The notes under the pieces were generated by a model. The model searched no databases. It saw nothing but the letters and a program-made list of their open reading frames with translations, and was not told the origin of the DNA. A program made the position numbers and the translations under genes. Shown piece by piece: positions 11,336-21,898 of a DNA stretch of 64,000 bases. Numbering within the stretch: the stretch's first letter is position 1; each line of letters starts with the position of its first letter. Source of the stretch: Tachypleus tridentatus (lineage: Eukaryota; Arthropoda; Merostomata; Xiphosura; Limulidae); NCBI RefSeq assembly GCF_004210375.1, contig NC_134828.1:20204400-20268399 (forward strand), written 5' to 3'.

Positions 11336-13070
11336 CCTATTTCACTCCTGGTGTCCTTTACTGCACATGATACAAAGTTTTAGTGTCTTACATTCAAACT
11401 TTTACTAAACTGCTTTTTGTTTATGATACAACAATTATTATAACATAAGAACTTGACTAGTAATCCATATTTTAATAGTATGTAAGTTTTAAGTTCTTAA
11501 TTCTACAAGGTAATATTAAAACATCCTGAATTTTCCTAAGTATTCTTCCTTCTCTTCTGTTTTACCCACCACCCCTTGAAAAAGTACAAAATTAAGCTTA
11601 AAGTACTTACTATAAAATTGTTGTTTCTCTCACTAACGGCTCGGCATGGCCAAGCGTGTTAAGGCGTGCGACTCGTAATCTGAGGGTCGTGGGTTCGCAT
11701 CCCATTCGCACCAAACATGCTCGCCCTTTCAGCCGTGGGGGCGTTATAATGTGACAGTCAATCCCACTATTCGTTGGTAAAAGAGTAGCCCAAGAGTTGG
11801 CAGTGGGTGACGATGACTAGCTGCCTTCCCTCTAGTCTTACACCGCTAAATTAGGGATGGCTAGCACAGATAGCCCTCAAGTAGCTTTGTGCGAAATTCT
11901 AAAACAAATCTCTCACTAACTGTGATTGTTGCTACTTTCAATTTTATTTGGTTACAGAGCTATCAAATAGAAAATCAGATCCTCCCTTGCCATCTGTCAC
12001 ATCCTCCTTTTCAGAATTTGTTACTAATTCTCTCTTACATTTAATTACATATTACTTGTAGATAGTAGAAAGTCAAGCTTTTCTTTTGTCAATTGATGTG
12101 TTAAATTATGTTTTGATTAGGTTGGCATGAATTTCACTTATAATACAACTTTGGTTCCCACAGGAATCACAATGACTAGCTTGGATAAAATTGTAAAGTC
12201 TCTTGTCGCATAATTAATCTGTGATCTTCAGTATATTATTTAAATAAATAATAATTGTTTAGTGCATTACTACCATTAGTATAAAAAACAGGCTTAAGTT
12301 TCACTGACAATCAACAGCAAGAAACAAGAAGTTTTGGTAAATACTTTATTTCTTGATTTTCATGTTTGTTTGTTATTTATTATTATAAAAGTAACTAAAA
12401 TATAAAAGTAGGGATCTTTTTAGGTTAGTAAAGACTAAATTAGATAAAATAAATAATATGATAAAAGTGTTTCACAAGGCACCCAAATGAACTGCATGTG
12501 CTCCAAGTGATTTAAACCTTATAATGGCACAGATAGTAGCTAGAAAAGGTTCAAAGTGCAAGAAAACAAAATTTGATTATAAATGTATGTGCACTATTAT
12601 GAGCTTAAAACTACATCAGATAAACAAAAGTAGTTTCATGTTACAATTCTAAGAATAAAAGAGGGTAATTTAGTTTTATTTAATGGTGGTTAGAGATTAA
12701 TCGAACTGACTGATCTGGTTTAAAGATAGGGTAGAGAAAATGAAAGGTGAAATATGAAGTTTTCTGGGAAAAACATTTGAAATGTATTTAAGTGGTTTTA
12801 TAAATTGCACAAAGGAATACTGAAACTTTTTTGGAGGAGAAAAAATATTTTTAATCTTTACACACTGCATCCTCAAAACAAATACATTATATATTTACAG
12901 ACAAACCTTTATTGTAGTTTGTTAAAAATACTTCAAAAAATATGATTTTGTTGTGTGTGAAAGACTTGTAATGTTAACTGAAAGACTACCAAGTTTTCTT
13001 AAGACTTGAAATGAGTACAAAGAGGTCATGTGTTTGGTCATTTTAACTGAATTCATGATGAGAGGGTTAA
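11336..13070 (+). mobile_element. TTAA-type MITE, copy 4 (with SINE insert)
   Basis: It begins within ATTTCACTCCTGGTGTCC, shares the family core ACAAAGTTTTAGTGTCTTAC, and ends at the TTAA at 13067-13070 preceded by TTCATGATGAGAGGG. It is enlarged by a complete SINE at 11638-11908 that inserted after the element. No coding capacity is seen. Confidence 0.5.
11638..11908 (+). mobile_element. Full-length tRNA-derived SINE with TSD
   Basis: The 271-bp element is flanked by a perfect 12-bp target duplication TCTCTCACTAAC (11626-11637 and 11909-11920). The head is tRNA-like, with A-box TGGCCAAGCGTG at 11647-11658, B-box GGTTCGCATCC at 11692-11702, a loop CTCGTAA that would give anticodon CGT (threonine-type), and GCACCA closing the tRNA part. 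The body contains TAGCCCAAGAGTTGGCAGTG and GATGACTAGCTGCCTTCCC, and the tail is AAAACAAA. I remember this body as a common repeat in horseshoe crab sequences. The clean duplication implies a fairly recent insertion into TTAA element copy 4. Confidence 0.85.
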
Positions 13071-13680
13071 ATTCAAAAGCACTTTAATGAAATCATAACA
13101 TTACAAGTCCCATTACAACTTTCTGAGCCAAGGAAAGTTCCATGAAGATATAATAATGAAGAGCCTGCTGCTTCTTTCAAGGGCAATGACCTTTTCATGA
13201 CTATCTGATATCTGTAATATCATTATTTTATTATCTGTAAAATAATTATTTTAGAACCAAAAATAATTTCATGACTATTTGACATTATAGGTCTTGTTAT
13301 ATCATTTAGAACCAAGAACACTTTCATGACTATTACAGGTCTTTTTGCATCGTTTAGAACCAAAAACACTTTTATGACTACCTAATATTACAGGTCTTGT
13401 AACATTTAGAGCTGAGAAAACTTTCATGGTGATGCAATGTTACAGGTCTACCAAAGGTGTTCAAACTCAAAATTATTTTCATCAGGATTGTGTCCTTTTG
13501 AATTTACCACTTTCATAGTAATTTGATGTTGTAGGTTCTTTCATTTTAAGAACACTCTTGATATGTTGTAACTGTAAAGGCCTATTTACATCCTTCCAAG
13601 TCCAGAACACTTTCTGGTTGATCCTTTTGCATTTTTTGAAGTGAAGAATATTTATGCTTTTATTTATACAGTGAAGAACA
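13071..13680 (+). repeat. Diverged minisatellite, right part
   Basis: About eight degenerate units, roughly 55-75 nt each, carry the theme ACAGGTCTTGTTACATC, TTTAGAACCAAGAACAC and TTTCATGACTAT. The best-conserved units lie between 13230 and 13440. It is the continuation of the array at 9540-9787, interrupted by TTAA elements 3 and 4. Confidence 0.6.
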
Positions 13681-14524
13681 GATACTATTAAAGTCGTATT
13701 CAATGAATAATATTTGTAAAAATTATTAATTTAAAAGAGTGGAATAGAGATCATCAAAATAGTACAGCCTTGATATTGATGAATCTTCTGTCCAGCTGAA
13801 GGAAGTGATAAAAGACACCAATAAGAACTACATATAATCACATTCTGTTCTCATTTATAAAATCACACATTTCTCTTCACTAATTCACCAACTTGTGACA
13901 ACTGCTGCAGCCCTTCCAGGTAGCACCTCTGAAGTGGAGTGTATCTCCTCCAATGTGCACAGCACAGTCACGGACACAAAACACTACACCCACCTTAAAT
14001 GAAGTTGATATGAGGAATAAGAATGACTAGGGCTATTTTTTATAACATTAATCCACAACTGTTTGCAGGACCATGAGCAGTGATTTCCTGGTTAATAAAA
14101 AACATGATCAGTAACAAAAAGTTGGATGTGTTTATTGTTATTACTTAGTAAAATCTACATATACATCTATACTAATAATGAAATTAACTTTGACATGTGA
14201 TTCAAAAGCATGCATGTAAAGTAAAGTCAGCTGGATTTTGTTCCTCTTGCACAAAATAGTAAAAGTGTTTTATTTTTGCATCCCTCACATTTAGTTATCT
14301 TAAATCAACAAGTAAAGTATAGTGTCCCCTCCCTAGTGCAAAGAAAATGGCTTTACAGAACAGAAGAACCAAATCTTGTATTGTACTCTTAGACTTTGAG
14401 AGAAGGATGAACCCACCATAAATGTTTCCCTAACTCATGGATTGTGTTTTAAATAATAGATATTATTGTATAAGAAAATTTAAAGGCTGAACACTATGTG
14501 CTTGGTGTGATTCTTTTGTGTGGT
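13681..14524. other. Intron, nothing firmly recognised
   Basis: It contains a moderately GC-richer patch at 13890-14010 and no repeat or exon that I can name. No ATR-like frame with splice sites was found. Confidence 0.35.
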
Positions 14525-16266
14525 AAGGGGTCTTACCAGGAAAGGTTCCATATTTTTAGTTTACTTTCTGTAGATGGGTGGCCTTATGGTGACCCCTTCC
14601 AGGATTAACCTGAGAACCAGTTTTGGACGTTTTCAACAGGTGTTGTGGACATTGTGTCAGATGTTGGTGTTCGGGTATGATGTTCATGAAACCCTGGTGT
14701 AGCTGCAATGTCCTTGTTTAGCATTGTAACATGTAGCCTCATAGGACTCCATTGTGGGCAGGGTCAATGGGTAGTAAATCTTCCTCTCACTCTTATGAAT
14801 TCCATAATCCTTGAAAATCACCACAACCATCAGATCTTGTAGCACAATTTTTAATCCTTCATTCTTTATCTGATTAATCCTTAGGGCATATGTCTCCCTT
14901 TTCATTTAAAAGGGATTAAAGTGGAATATTGGCTTTCCCAAGTCCATCAAGAAGCTATGTTTTGGGGACATCTTTGTGGAAATATCAACCCCAAAACACA
15001 GTGAACACCTCCTGAATTTTAAGGCCATTGGGGATATACCCATTGATGTTACTCCCCCCTTGCTACTGTGAATTCTTTACAAGGAGTAATTGTTGAGAGT
15101 AATTTGAAGAACATTCCTGAGTTGGAGATTCTTGCTTGTTTCCGCAACCAAGGAGTTTCTGTTGTGCAGCCATTTCTTCACTTGCAAGGACAGAATTATG
15201 CTGCCAACCAGTGTCATAATTTTGACATTTAAATTGTTACATCTGTCTGCCTTGACATCTACCTGAATTGTAAGGTGTGGGTATATTCCTAACCCTCTCT
15301 GATTTTTTCAGTGCCAGCAGTTTTGATTTCAAAGACATCACATCGTAGTTCTTTGACGTGCACTTTTTTGTGGTGGCAAAGACCACAATGCATATGAGTA
15401 CAAACTGGAACCACATTGCATTAAAAGTAGTGGTTGTCACCTCTTTTACTTTTGTCCTTGTCTTAGGTGGGTGGAGGAGAAAGAGGTACAGTGTTTTAAA
15501 ACAGTTGACAACATTTAGCTTGAAACTCAGAAATTATTTTTCCCCAACTCCATTTCAGACATATGCTTCTGCACTATGTACCACTGCTGCAGTGCGAGTG
15601 CAGAAAGATTTATTTTCCAACAATGTGAAGAGTATTTTGCCCTCTTTGGATAAGTGAATTGGCAAGTCAGTGTCTACTCCTCACTCTGTTCCCACCATTC
15701 TTTCCAGTGATTGCCCAGGTCCAGGTTTTTCAGCCCTGCTTCTGGCAATATGCTATTAAACTTTAATCCTTACCACAGCATTCCCTTGAGGTTCTATCTT
15801 CCTCAGTGAGCTGTGCTCTTTAGAATAGACAGTCTGCCACTCTTCTTTTTTAGCCTTCATATTCAGGTGCACTGGTAGAATTGGGTGTGCCATTGGATGT
15901 CATTGCTGTTTCCACTGATCAGCCCATACTGCAATAGCTTATTATCATTCCCACTTGTTTATCTTTCTTTGAGTCATCTGAGGAAGGCAGATATTTCCAA
16001 TTGAATGTACTATCTCTTTAATAAATATCTTTCAAACCATTCTTCTATTCCTATTTATGCATATGGTTTAAAGTACGGTGTCTCTGTACAACCTGCCAAG
16101 GTTTTTCTCCAAATGATTGAGAGGGGGAAGTTGTCCTTACTAGGTTATGCATTGGTCACAGCTTTTTAACTCATTATTTTCTTTCATCTGCGACTGAGCC
16201 ACCAATTTGTGGCCTTTGTAACACTCAAGTCACAATAAACCAAACTTATGATTGTAATGATGGCAC
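14525..16266 (+). mobile_element. LINE-B copy 1, 5' and internal part (decayed)
   Basis: Collinear with the longer LINE at 30060-35640. Shared blocks are TTCTGTAGATGGGTGGCC, CAGGTGTTGTGGACATTGT, the GAAACCCTGGTGT block, the gag-proximal region near 15500-15650, the TTGAGTCATCTGAGGAAGGC block near 15970, and the terminal CATTGGTCACAGCTTTTTAA near 16150. Large internal pieces, including most of the endonuclease and reverse transcriptase, are missing. The copy is interrupted at 16256-16266 by the Jockey-type insertion, and its 3' end resumes at 19595. Confidence 0.65.
16256..16266 (+). repeat. Target-site duplication, left copy
   Basis: AATGATGGCAC here is repeated exactly at 19595-19605. In the uninterrupted LINE-B copy (30-35 kb) the related sequence TTATGGCACCATTTT is contiguous. 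This confirms that the 3.3 kb between the two copies is an insertion. Confidence 0.85.
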
Positions 16267-16681
16267 TAACTAACTAAACTACCGTGGCAGGTGTTCAGTT
16301 TAGAGAGAGAGAAATCAGAAGAGTTCTCTCTCCAACTGGGGTGTTCAGGAACTTTGTAGTTCCTCTTCGTCCCCTTTCGTGGATTGTTATTAAGATTAAG
16401 TGGTGGTTTTTTTATTATTATTATTTTAATAAATTAATTATCGTTATTATTCTTGACTTTTTGGGTGGAGGCAAAGGCAGCAGTGGAAAGAAAGGCCGGG
16501 ACCTGTCCCGAAAAGAAAAAAGTTGGGCAGATGTGAACGTGAATGTAATTCATTCAAATTCAGATCAAATCAAACGGCCCGATTCTGGGTCTGGCAAAAA
16601 GGTTGCCTAGGTTGGGATCTAGAAATCCAATGTCTGAAGATTTTGATGTGGGGAAACGGGAGTGCCCCAGAAAACCACTTT

Positions 16682-16717
16682 CACACGACAGGCGCCGAAA
16701 GTTTTGCCTGTCGTGTG
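16682..16717. repeat. Perfect 12-bp hairpin in LINE-A 3' UTR
   Basis: CACACGACAGGC (16682-16693) pairs exactly with GCCTGTCGTGTG (16706-16717) around a 12-nt loop GCCGAAAGTTTT. It lies in the GC-richer 3' UTR of the LINE, where 3' stem-loops can serve as recognition sites for the element's own reverse transcriptase. That role is only an inference here. Confidence 0.7.
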
Positions 16718-16768
16718 CCCTGTACCTGAAAAAAAGGAATTCATGTTAATAACATAGATTTTATTTAT

Positions 16769-17137
16769 TTAGATTCTTTGTTGAGTGGATTGTGATTCTT
16801 GAAATATGTTGTAAGGTGATATGTATTTTGTTGGTGCACTTGATAATTTGTGTAGTGATGCCGTTAGTTTGTTTCTATTTTCTGCTTTTAGATAATATTT
16901 CAGAGAAAGTTCTGTTATTCTATCTCTTATAGTTGGTAAATTACTAATTTGGTGTAGATAATTTGTTGGCGTAAAAGATGGTAAACTGAATGCGGATTTT
17001 AATATTTTGTTTTGTTGTACTTGGATTTTTTGGAGTGTGTTGTTTGACATATTGTATGTTACTTGACATCCGTACTCTATTAGTGGACGGATGTAAGCCT
17101 TGTATATTTGTATAATGGTGTTCGGTGCGCATTTCAA
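16769..17137 (-). pseudogene. LINE-A ORF2 C-terminal segment
   Basis: A 122-codon open stretch that follows the reverse transcriptase after a frameshift. It contains IYKAYIRPLIEYGCQV, the thumb/connector motif typical of Jockey and related LINEs (YK.YIRP.LEYG), then KIQVQQNKILKSAF and LPTIRDRI. It ends at a stop at 16769. The separate frame shows that the element's single long frame is broken at about 17140-17300. Confidence 0.8.
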
Positions 17138-17302
17138 TTGTTTACCGGTTATAGTCTTTAGATATGAAATCCTTTTTCTGATTGATGAGTGTATATTGTT
17201 TATGTGTTTTTTCCATGTTAGTTTTGTGTCGAAAGTGACGCCAAGGAATGTGATGTTTTGCTCATGTTAATGGTTGTGTTTCCAAGTGATAGTTTTATTT
17301 TT

Positions 17303-18412
17303 CTAGATTTTTCTTTGCTTCTTTAGTTTTCTATAGAAGGTGATTGCTTGTGTTTTTGTCGGATTTAACACGACCCTCCACTTGTTGCTCCATGTTGAGA
17401 CGTTGTTTAGTGATTCTTGTACGCGAGACATGGCCATTACTGGGTTTCTTGAGGTGCTCCAGATTGCGATGTCGTCTGCGTATTGTGAATTGTGTGTGTA
17501 TGTTAGATTTGGAAAAGGTATGTCACTGACGAAAATTATGTATAGAAGTGGAGAGAGGACTGATCCTTGGGGCACTCCTGCCGTTATATTAAATAATTTT
17601 GATATGGTTTTATTGACTTTTACTTGTGCTGTTCTATTGGTTAAAAAATTTGAAATCCATTTGACTATTGTAGGATTTATTTGTAGGTGATTTAGTTTGT
17701 ATCTGATGGCGTTGTGCCAAACGCTGTCGAATGCTTTTGACATCTAGAAATACCCCGATGGTTACTTGATTGTTGTTGTAAGCTTTGTAGATTGATTCGG
17801 TGAGTCGTGTTAGGTGATCTGTTGTTTGTCTATTTTTCTGGAGGCATTTTGAGATTCTGGAAGGATGTTGTTTGATTCGCAAAAATGGAGGAGACGATTG
17901 GAGATAATTCTCTCCATCAGTTTGCCAAGACAGCTTAACAGACTGATGGGGCGGAAATTATCTGGATTTGTTCTGTTAGTTTGTTTCTTGGGGATCGTTG
18001 TTATGATGGCTTTTTTCCACGTGTCAGGGTAATACCCGGTCGCTAGTGAAATGTTCATGATGTTTGTGAGGTGTTGTAGTAGGAGAGTGGAACTTTTTTT
18101 GAGAATAATATTTGGTATTTGGTCATGTCCGGGGGAAGTGTTCTTCAAGTTTTTGATATTAATCTTTAGTTCGGATATGGTTATTTTTCTATTGATTGAA
18201 TTTGAGTATGCTTCTAGTGTCTCTCCGGGAAATCCTGGTGAGAATGGAGCTTGGTTTGTATTTATGTAGTTGTTGACATGGTGTTGGTGTTGTGTGTCGA
18301 AATCTACTGAGTTTAAATCGCTCAAAGCGGATTTGTAATAGTCAGCTAATAAGTCAGCTTTCTCTTCGTCCGTCCTTGCGATTTTATTGTTGTGTGTGAT
18401 GTGTTGTAGCAT
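17303..18412 (-). pseudogene. LINE-A reverse transcriptase (frameshifted)
   Basis: Three overlapping open stretches together make a reverse transcriptase. The first (18412-17810) contains the fingers motif FRPISLLSCLGKLMERIISN. The last (17743-17303) has KAFDSVWH (palm, first aspartate), GVPQGSVLSPLLYIIF and QYADDIAIWS (catalytic YADD box), then VLNPTKT. The conserved F-D and YADD residues are intact, so the lesions are frameshifts near 17735-17880 rather than active-site loss. It would copy the element's RNA at a nicked target site. Confidence 0.85.
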
Positions 18413-18662
18413 GTGATTTGTGTTTTGTCTGAAGCAATACTCTTGAATTTTTTCCAGAATTCTTTTGATTGTTCTTGGTTTTTCTAAGTTTTGCAGAAGT
18501 TATGCCAATTGTTTTCTCTGACTTTTTTAATTTCTTGTTTAATTTTTGTATTTGTTCTATTGATTTCTGTTTTAATGTGTGGATCGCGTGTGATGTAGTG
18601 TGTTCTGTCTTAATTGTCTGCGTTTGATTATTAGTGCGTGAATTTCTGGTGTTAGAGTCCAT
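18384..18662 (-). pseudogene. LINE-A linker between EN and RT
   Basis: A lysine- and asparagine-rich 92-codon stretch bridges the endonuclease and the reverse transcriptase, shifted relative to both. It has no motif of its own. By position it is the degenerate linker of the LINE polyprotein, broken by frameshifts near 18680 and 18400. Confidence 0.5.
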
Positions 18663-18688
18663 TGAATAAGTGATTGTTTTCTTTTTGA

Positions 18689-19552
18689 TTAAGGAATTGT
18701 GTTTTTTATGGCTTTCTTTATGGCTTCTGTAATTTGATCAACATAGTTGTCTAGTTCTGCTTTGTTATTTACATGTTCGATTGGATGGGGTAGGTATGAG
18801 TCCAGAGAGGCATTAAAAGTGAGCCAGTCTGTTTCAGTGTAGGTGTATGCGGAAGGAGTCACGTACGCCACAGCAGGGTGGCGCGGGTGAATCATACATG
18901 ACATGGGGAAGTGGTCACTGGTGATTTCATCATGCACTTTAAAGTTAGATATTCTGTTAACCATGTCCTTGGGTGCAATGATGAAATCGAGTACATCGTA
19001 TGAGCCGTTAGCGGCTGAGAAGTGTGTAGGTGTATTGTCATTAATTAAGTGCATTTTATTGCTAGAGATAAAATTTTTTATGCACGATCCTCTGCGTGTG
19101 TCTCTGTTACCCCTTAATTCTGTGTGCGGTGAATTAAAATCTCCAATAATAATTGGTTTGGGTTTACGATTAACACATTTTTGAAGGAAGTTAATGTCGA
19201 TATTTTTGGTTGGTGAGCAATATATGGCTAGAATCGGAATACTTAACCGGTTGTTAAAGTGGATATTACAAAAAATGGTCTCATTAATGTCATATTTGAA
19301 GGAATCTTCTATTGAGATTATTTGCGATATTTTTGTACTAAAGTAAGTTATTATACCTCTGTTGTTTTCTGAGTGAGGTATGCTGTGTGAGATGAATCCG
19401 GGGATTGTGGTGTTTTGTTTTTCTGTGCAAAGTGTTCCTGAAACGATGATTATGTTGGCGTTTATATGTTTGTTTATGTTGTATATTTCTATTCTTTTGT
19501 CTTTGAGATTTCCTTGGCAGTTGATGTGTAAGATTTTAATGTGTTGTATCAT
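18689..19552 (-). pseudogene. LINE-A AP-type endonuclease domain
   Basis: An open frame of 287 codons starts MIQHIKILHINCQGN, the N-terminal strand of the apurinic-like endonuclease of non-LTR elements, where the N nearest the start binds metal. It continues with YCSPTKNID, the catalytic IIGDFNSPH motif and the terminal SDHFPM, which contains the catalytic D-H pair. The usual glutamate motif (ET) near residue 40 reads SGTLCTEK, so that metal ligand may be lost. The domain nicks target DNA to prime reverse transcription. Its start near the 5' boundary at 19594 fits 5' truncation. Confidence 0.85.
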
Positions 19553-19594
19553 TGTGTTGTTTTATTTCCCTTGCGTGAATTTTGAGCGAAAGAA

Positions 19595-19880
19595 AATGAT
19601 GGCACCATTTACTATATGCCTTAAGTATGGGTTTACCCTTGACATTGGAAATGGTAACACTGTCCGACTTCCTCATGTCTTTAACTTTTTATGGGCCATT
19701 TGCATTTTTAATTCTATTTAGATCTTTTGTACAAATTTTGGACATTGTTTTGTTTTAATTTAATTTATTTTTTTGCCTTTTATAAGACATTCCTTTTTCC
19801 TATTTTACTGCTTGTTTGGTGTAGATAGTCTAGTTGGTTTGTGCCAGTAAACACCAACCAACTGAACACAATGTAGAAAT
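19595..19880 (+). mobile_element. LINE-B copy 1, 3' end (after nested insertion)
   Basis: It resumes LINE-B with GATGGCACCATTTACTATAT and the block TTGACATTGGAAATGGTAAC, which matches 35041-35120 of copy 2. It ends near the short hairpin-like terminus GTTTGGTGTAGATAGTCTAG and ACACCAACCAACTGAA, which corresponds to 35579-35625. Confidence 0.7.
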
Positions 19881-21100
19881 ATCAAAGTTGTTTTGATTAA
19901 CAAAGTTTCCATTTCTTTGTTAGGTGGAATTGCCATAATAAAATGAGAAAGTGCTTAACAGTCATGAAATACAATTATATAGAAACATCACAAAGTCTAA
20001 AATAGTGGTTATGTACATAATAATGTGAAGGAAGTTTTTCATGACAATATGACTGAATCTATTTTACTGAATTATTTTGCATGGTGATGTATTTTATGTT
20101 TAAGCAGTCAATCAGGTTTAAAAGCAATCCTTTGGCAAGTTGAAGTAATGTGTTCAATAAATACAAGTTGATTTTTGTTGCAAACTGCAGGTAAAGAACA
20201 GTATTTAGGGAAAAAGATGCAAGGCTCATATCACTTGTTATTGCACTGAAATTGAAAAAGTATAATTAAGGGAACATGAAGACTGAAGAATTCAGTAGTA
20301 CTTATTCAGTAACCTGTTTCTATTGTTTTTTAGCTGTATTGGACTCACTGCAGTTTATTTATTGTATTCAGTGCAATTATTTTGTTACAAAATATAATAA
20401 ACTTAGTTTATTGGAGTTCGTGTATCTGTTAAAATCAGTAAAATGTGTTGTTTTGCAAGACAGTAAGTACCCAGTCGTCTCTGTTTAATATAGGGACCAT
20501 TTGTGAGTGCGATGACAGATCACTGCTTACATTTTAAATAACTGCTGACAAAATTTTTCTGATTCCCTCTTTGTCTTCTCTCTCTATTTTCTGTTCAGGT
20601 TAATTATTACAGATTCCAGTGGTACCAGATGTTTATTTAACATGAGGAACTATGAAACAATTTGGTGATCAGTTATCTTAATGGTGACTCTTTAACATAG
20701 GTCCAACCATAACTGTATCTTTAGGTGCCATTTAGGTAGTCTCTTTCTTGATTGGTATCTGTAAATCATTGTGGAGCTGTAATTTCCCAACTAAAAAGGA
20801 CAGTGGTTCAATGATGAACTTTCTAGAAAGGTTTATTTTTTATTATTTTACATTTAACTTTGAAAAAGTGAAAATTGCTTGATTCTGCAGAACACTTTAA
20901 GGCATTATAAACAAGGGAGAAAATACAAAAGATTAATAATTGGTGCAGCTATGTGTATTTTAATAGTCAATATAGTTTCAGTTAAAAGGTAATAAATGAA
21001 GTTCATTCTAAGAATGTGTATATTTTTGCCTGCTAATTGTTCCATGTTACCTGTACCTTAGTACAGTTTTGTAACTCCGTTTTTATTTATCAAATTTTAG
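19881..21100. other. Intron, nothing recognised
   Basis: AT-rich sequence between LINE-B and the short ATR exon. One 70-codon open stretch (20276-20488) is rich in Y, C and L and has no family motif; I regard it as chance. I searched this interval for the missing middle exons of ATR and found no convincing frame with splice sites. Confidence 0.4.
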
Positions 21101-21162
21101 CAGATTTCTTCTGATAACTGGGAGTTGCAGTTGGAAAAATTCTTCTTTCTGTTGAAGAAAAG
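21101..21162 (+). CDS. ATR: Short ATR exon before the FAT core
   Basis: A 59- or 62-nt exon (acceptor TTTTAG|CAG or TTAGCAG|ATT) ends AAAAG|GTATGA. It encodes SSDNWELQLEKFFFLLKK plus a split codon. Vertebrate ATR has TTWSVRLGQLLLSAKKR directly before the segment encoded by the exon at 28801, and the spacing from KKR to the next LK(I/L)VR motif is identical (eight residues). The exon ends with two bases (AG), whereas the next exon is only open in phase 0. One base is therefore missing at the junction, through real decay or a sequence error. Confidence 0.6.
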
Positions 21163-21898
21163 GTATGAGAAACTTTTAATAACTAATATATAGTCATTTA
21201 TATAACAAGTTTAATATGTAGTAACTTATGGATGACACTTTTTTGCCAAGTGCCCTTGTTTCTTAATTAGTAGTTGTAAAAATTACTAATTAAGAAAGTA
21301 AATTTTAAAGTTAGCTTATTTACAACAAACAAACATACTTATCTCACATAATAAGAACGTTTATGTTGATCTTTCCAGTGATGGATTAAAGGTTGTATGT
21401 GCATAGTGGCTAATAATCTTTGAGGGTCCTACAATGGGCCTACATTAAGACCATAAGCCCTAGGGCTGAGCCTCTTCTAGCCCCAACCTAAATGACCCAT
21501 TGGATCTTTCAATTTAAATTATATTGTAGACTTTAAGAAAATGTTTATTGTGTTGCACTCTTGGTTTCACTCAGTGTCAAGCCTCTAACATATTTGTACC
21601 ACACACTGCAAAAGTAATTGTTGAGCATTTTAGTCATCCTAAGTGGTGCTCAGCAATAACATATGGTAAATGTACATTTTTATTCTTTAAGTTATGTTAC
21701 ATTTTGAAATTTGAATGACAGTATGATTACTTTCTAACATTTAATGTAGAATATCCTGTTTGTGAAATAAAATTTGGCATCAACATTATCCATGTCTGTT
21801 CTTCTGTAATTTCAAAAGTAAATGTTGAGTTTTGTTTCTTTGTGCAACTTTTCAAACTGGAGACAGGCAAATGATTGAACAGAGACCACTATTTGCAA
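21163..21898. other. Intron with possible old repeat
   Basis: From about 21377 the sequence CCAGTGATGGATTAAAGG and a GC-richer block to about 21510 (CCTAGGGCTGAGCCTCTTCT) resemble the end of a hAT-type non-autonomous element. No second terminus was found. The rest is unremarkable intron. Confidence 0.3.

Larger units (their letters stand above)
16267..19594 (-). mobile_element. LINE-A: Jockey-type non-LTR retrotransposon, 5'-truncated
   Basis: An insertion of 3,328 bp is flanked by an 11-bp target duplication. On the minus strand it starts at the beginning of the endonuclease-reverse transcriptase frame, so the gag-like first frame is missing, as in 5'-truncated LINE insertions. The 3' end at 16267 consists of short TTAG repeats on the minus strand, a simple-repeat tail like those of I/Jockey elements. 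Domain order is endonuclease (19552-18689), reverse transcriptase (18412-17303) and a C-terminal region (17137-16769), followed by about 500 nt of 3' UTR. Several frameshifts make it inactive, but it is much better preserved than LINE-B. Confidence 0.85.

Noticed and set aside
11638..11710. A true tRNA-Thr gene
   Set aside because: The acceptor stem does not pair properly and the sequence continues into a SINE body with tail and target duplication. It is a SINE head.
16284..16729. Plus-strand open stretches of 108 and 68 codons in a GC-richer patch
   Set aside because: They lie antisense in the 3' UTR of the Jockey-type LINE, inside its target duplication, and show no protein family motif.
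17340..17690. Plus-strand open frame of 116 codons
   Set aside because: It is the antisense shadow of the LINE-A reverse transcriptase, whose catalytic motifs are clearly on the minus strand.
20276..20488. A 70-codon open frame considered as a missing ATR exon
   Set aside because: It has no similarity to the expected ATR middle region and no coherent splice sites or phase.
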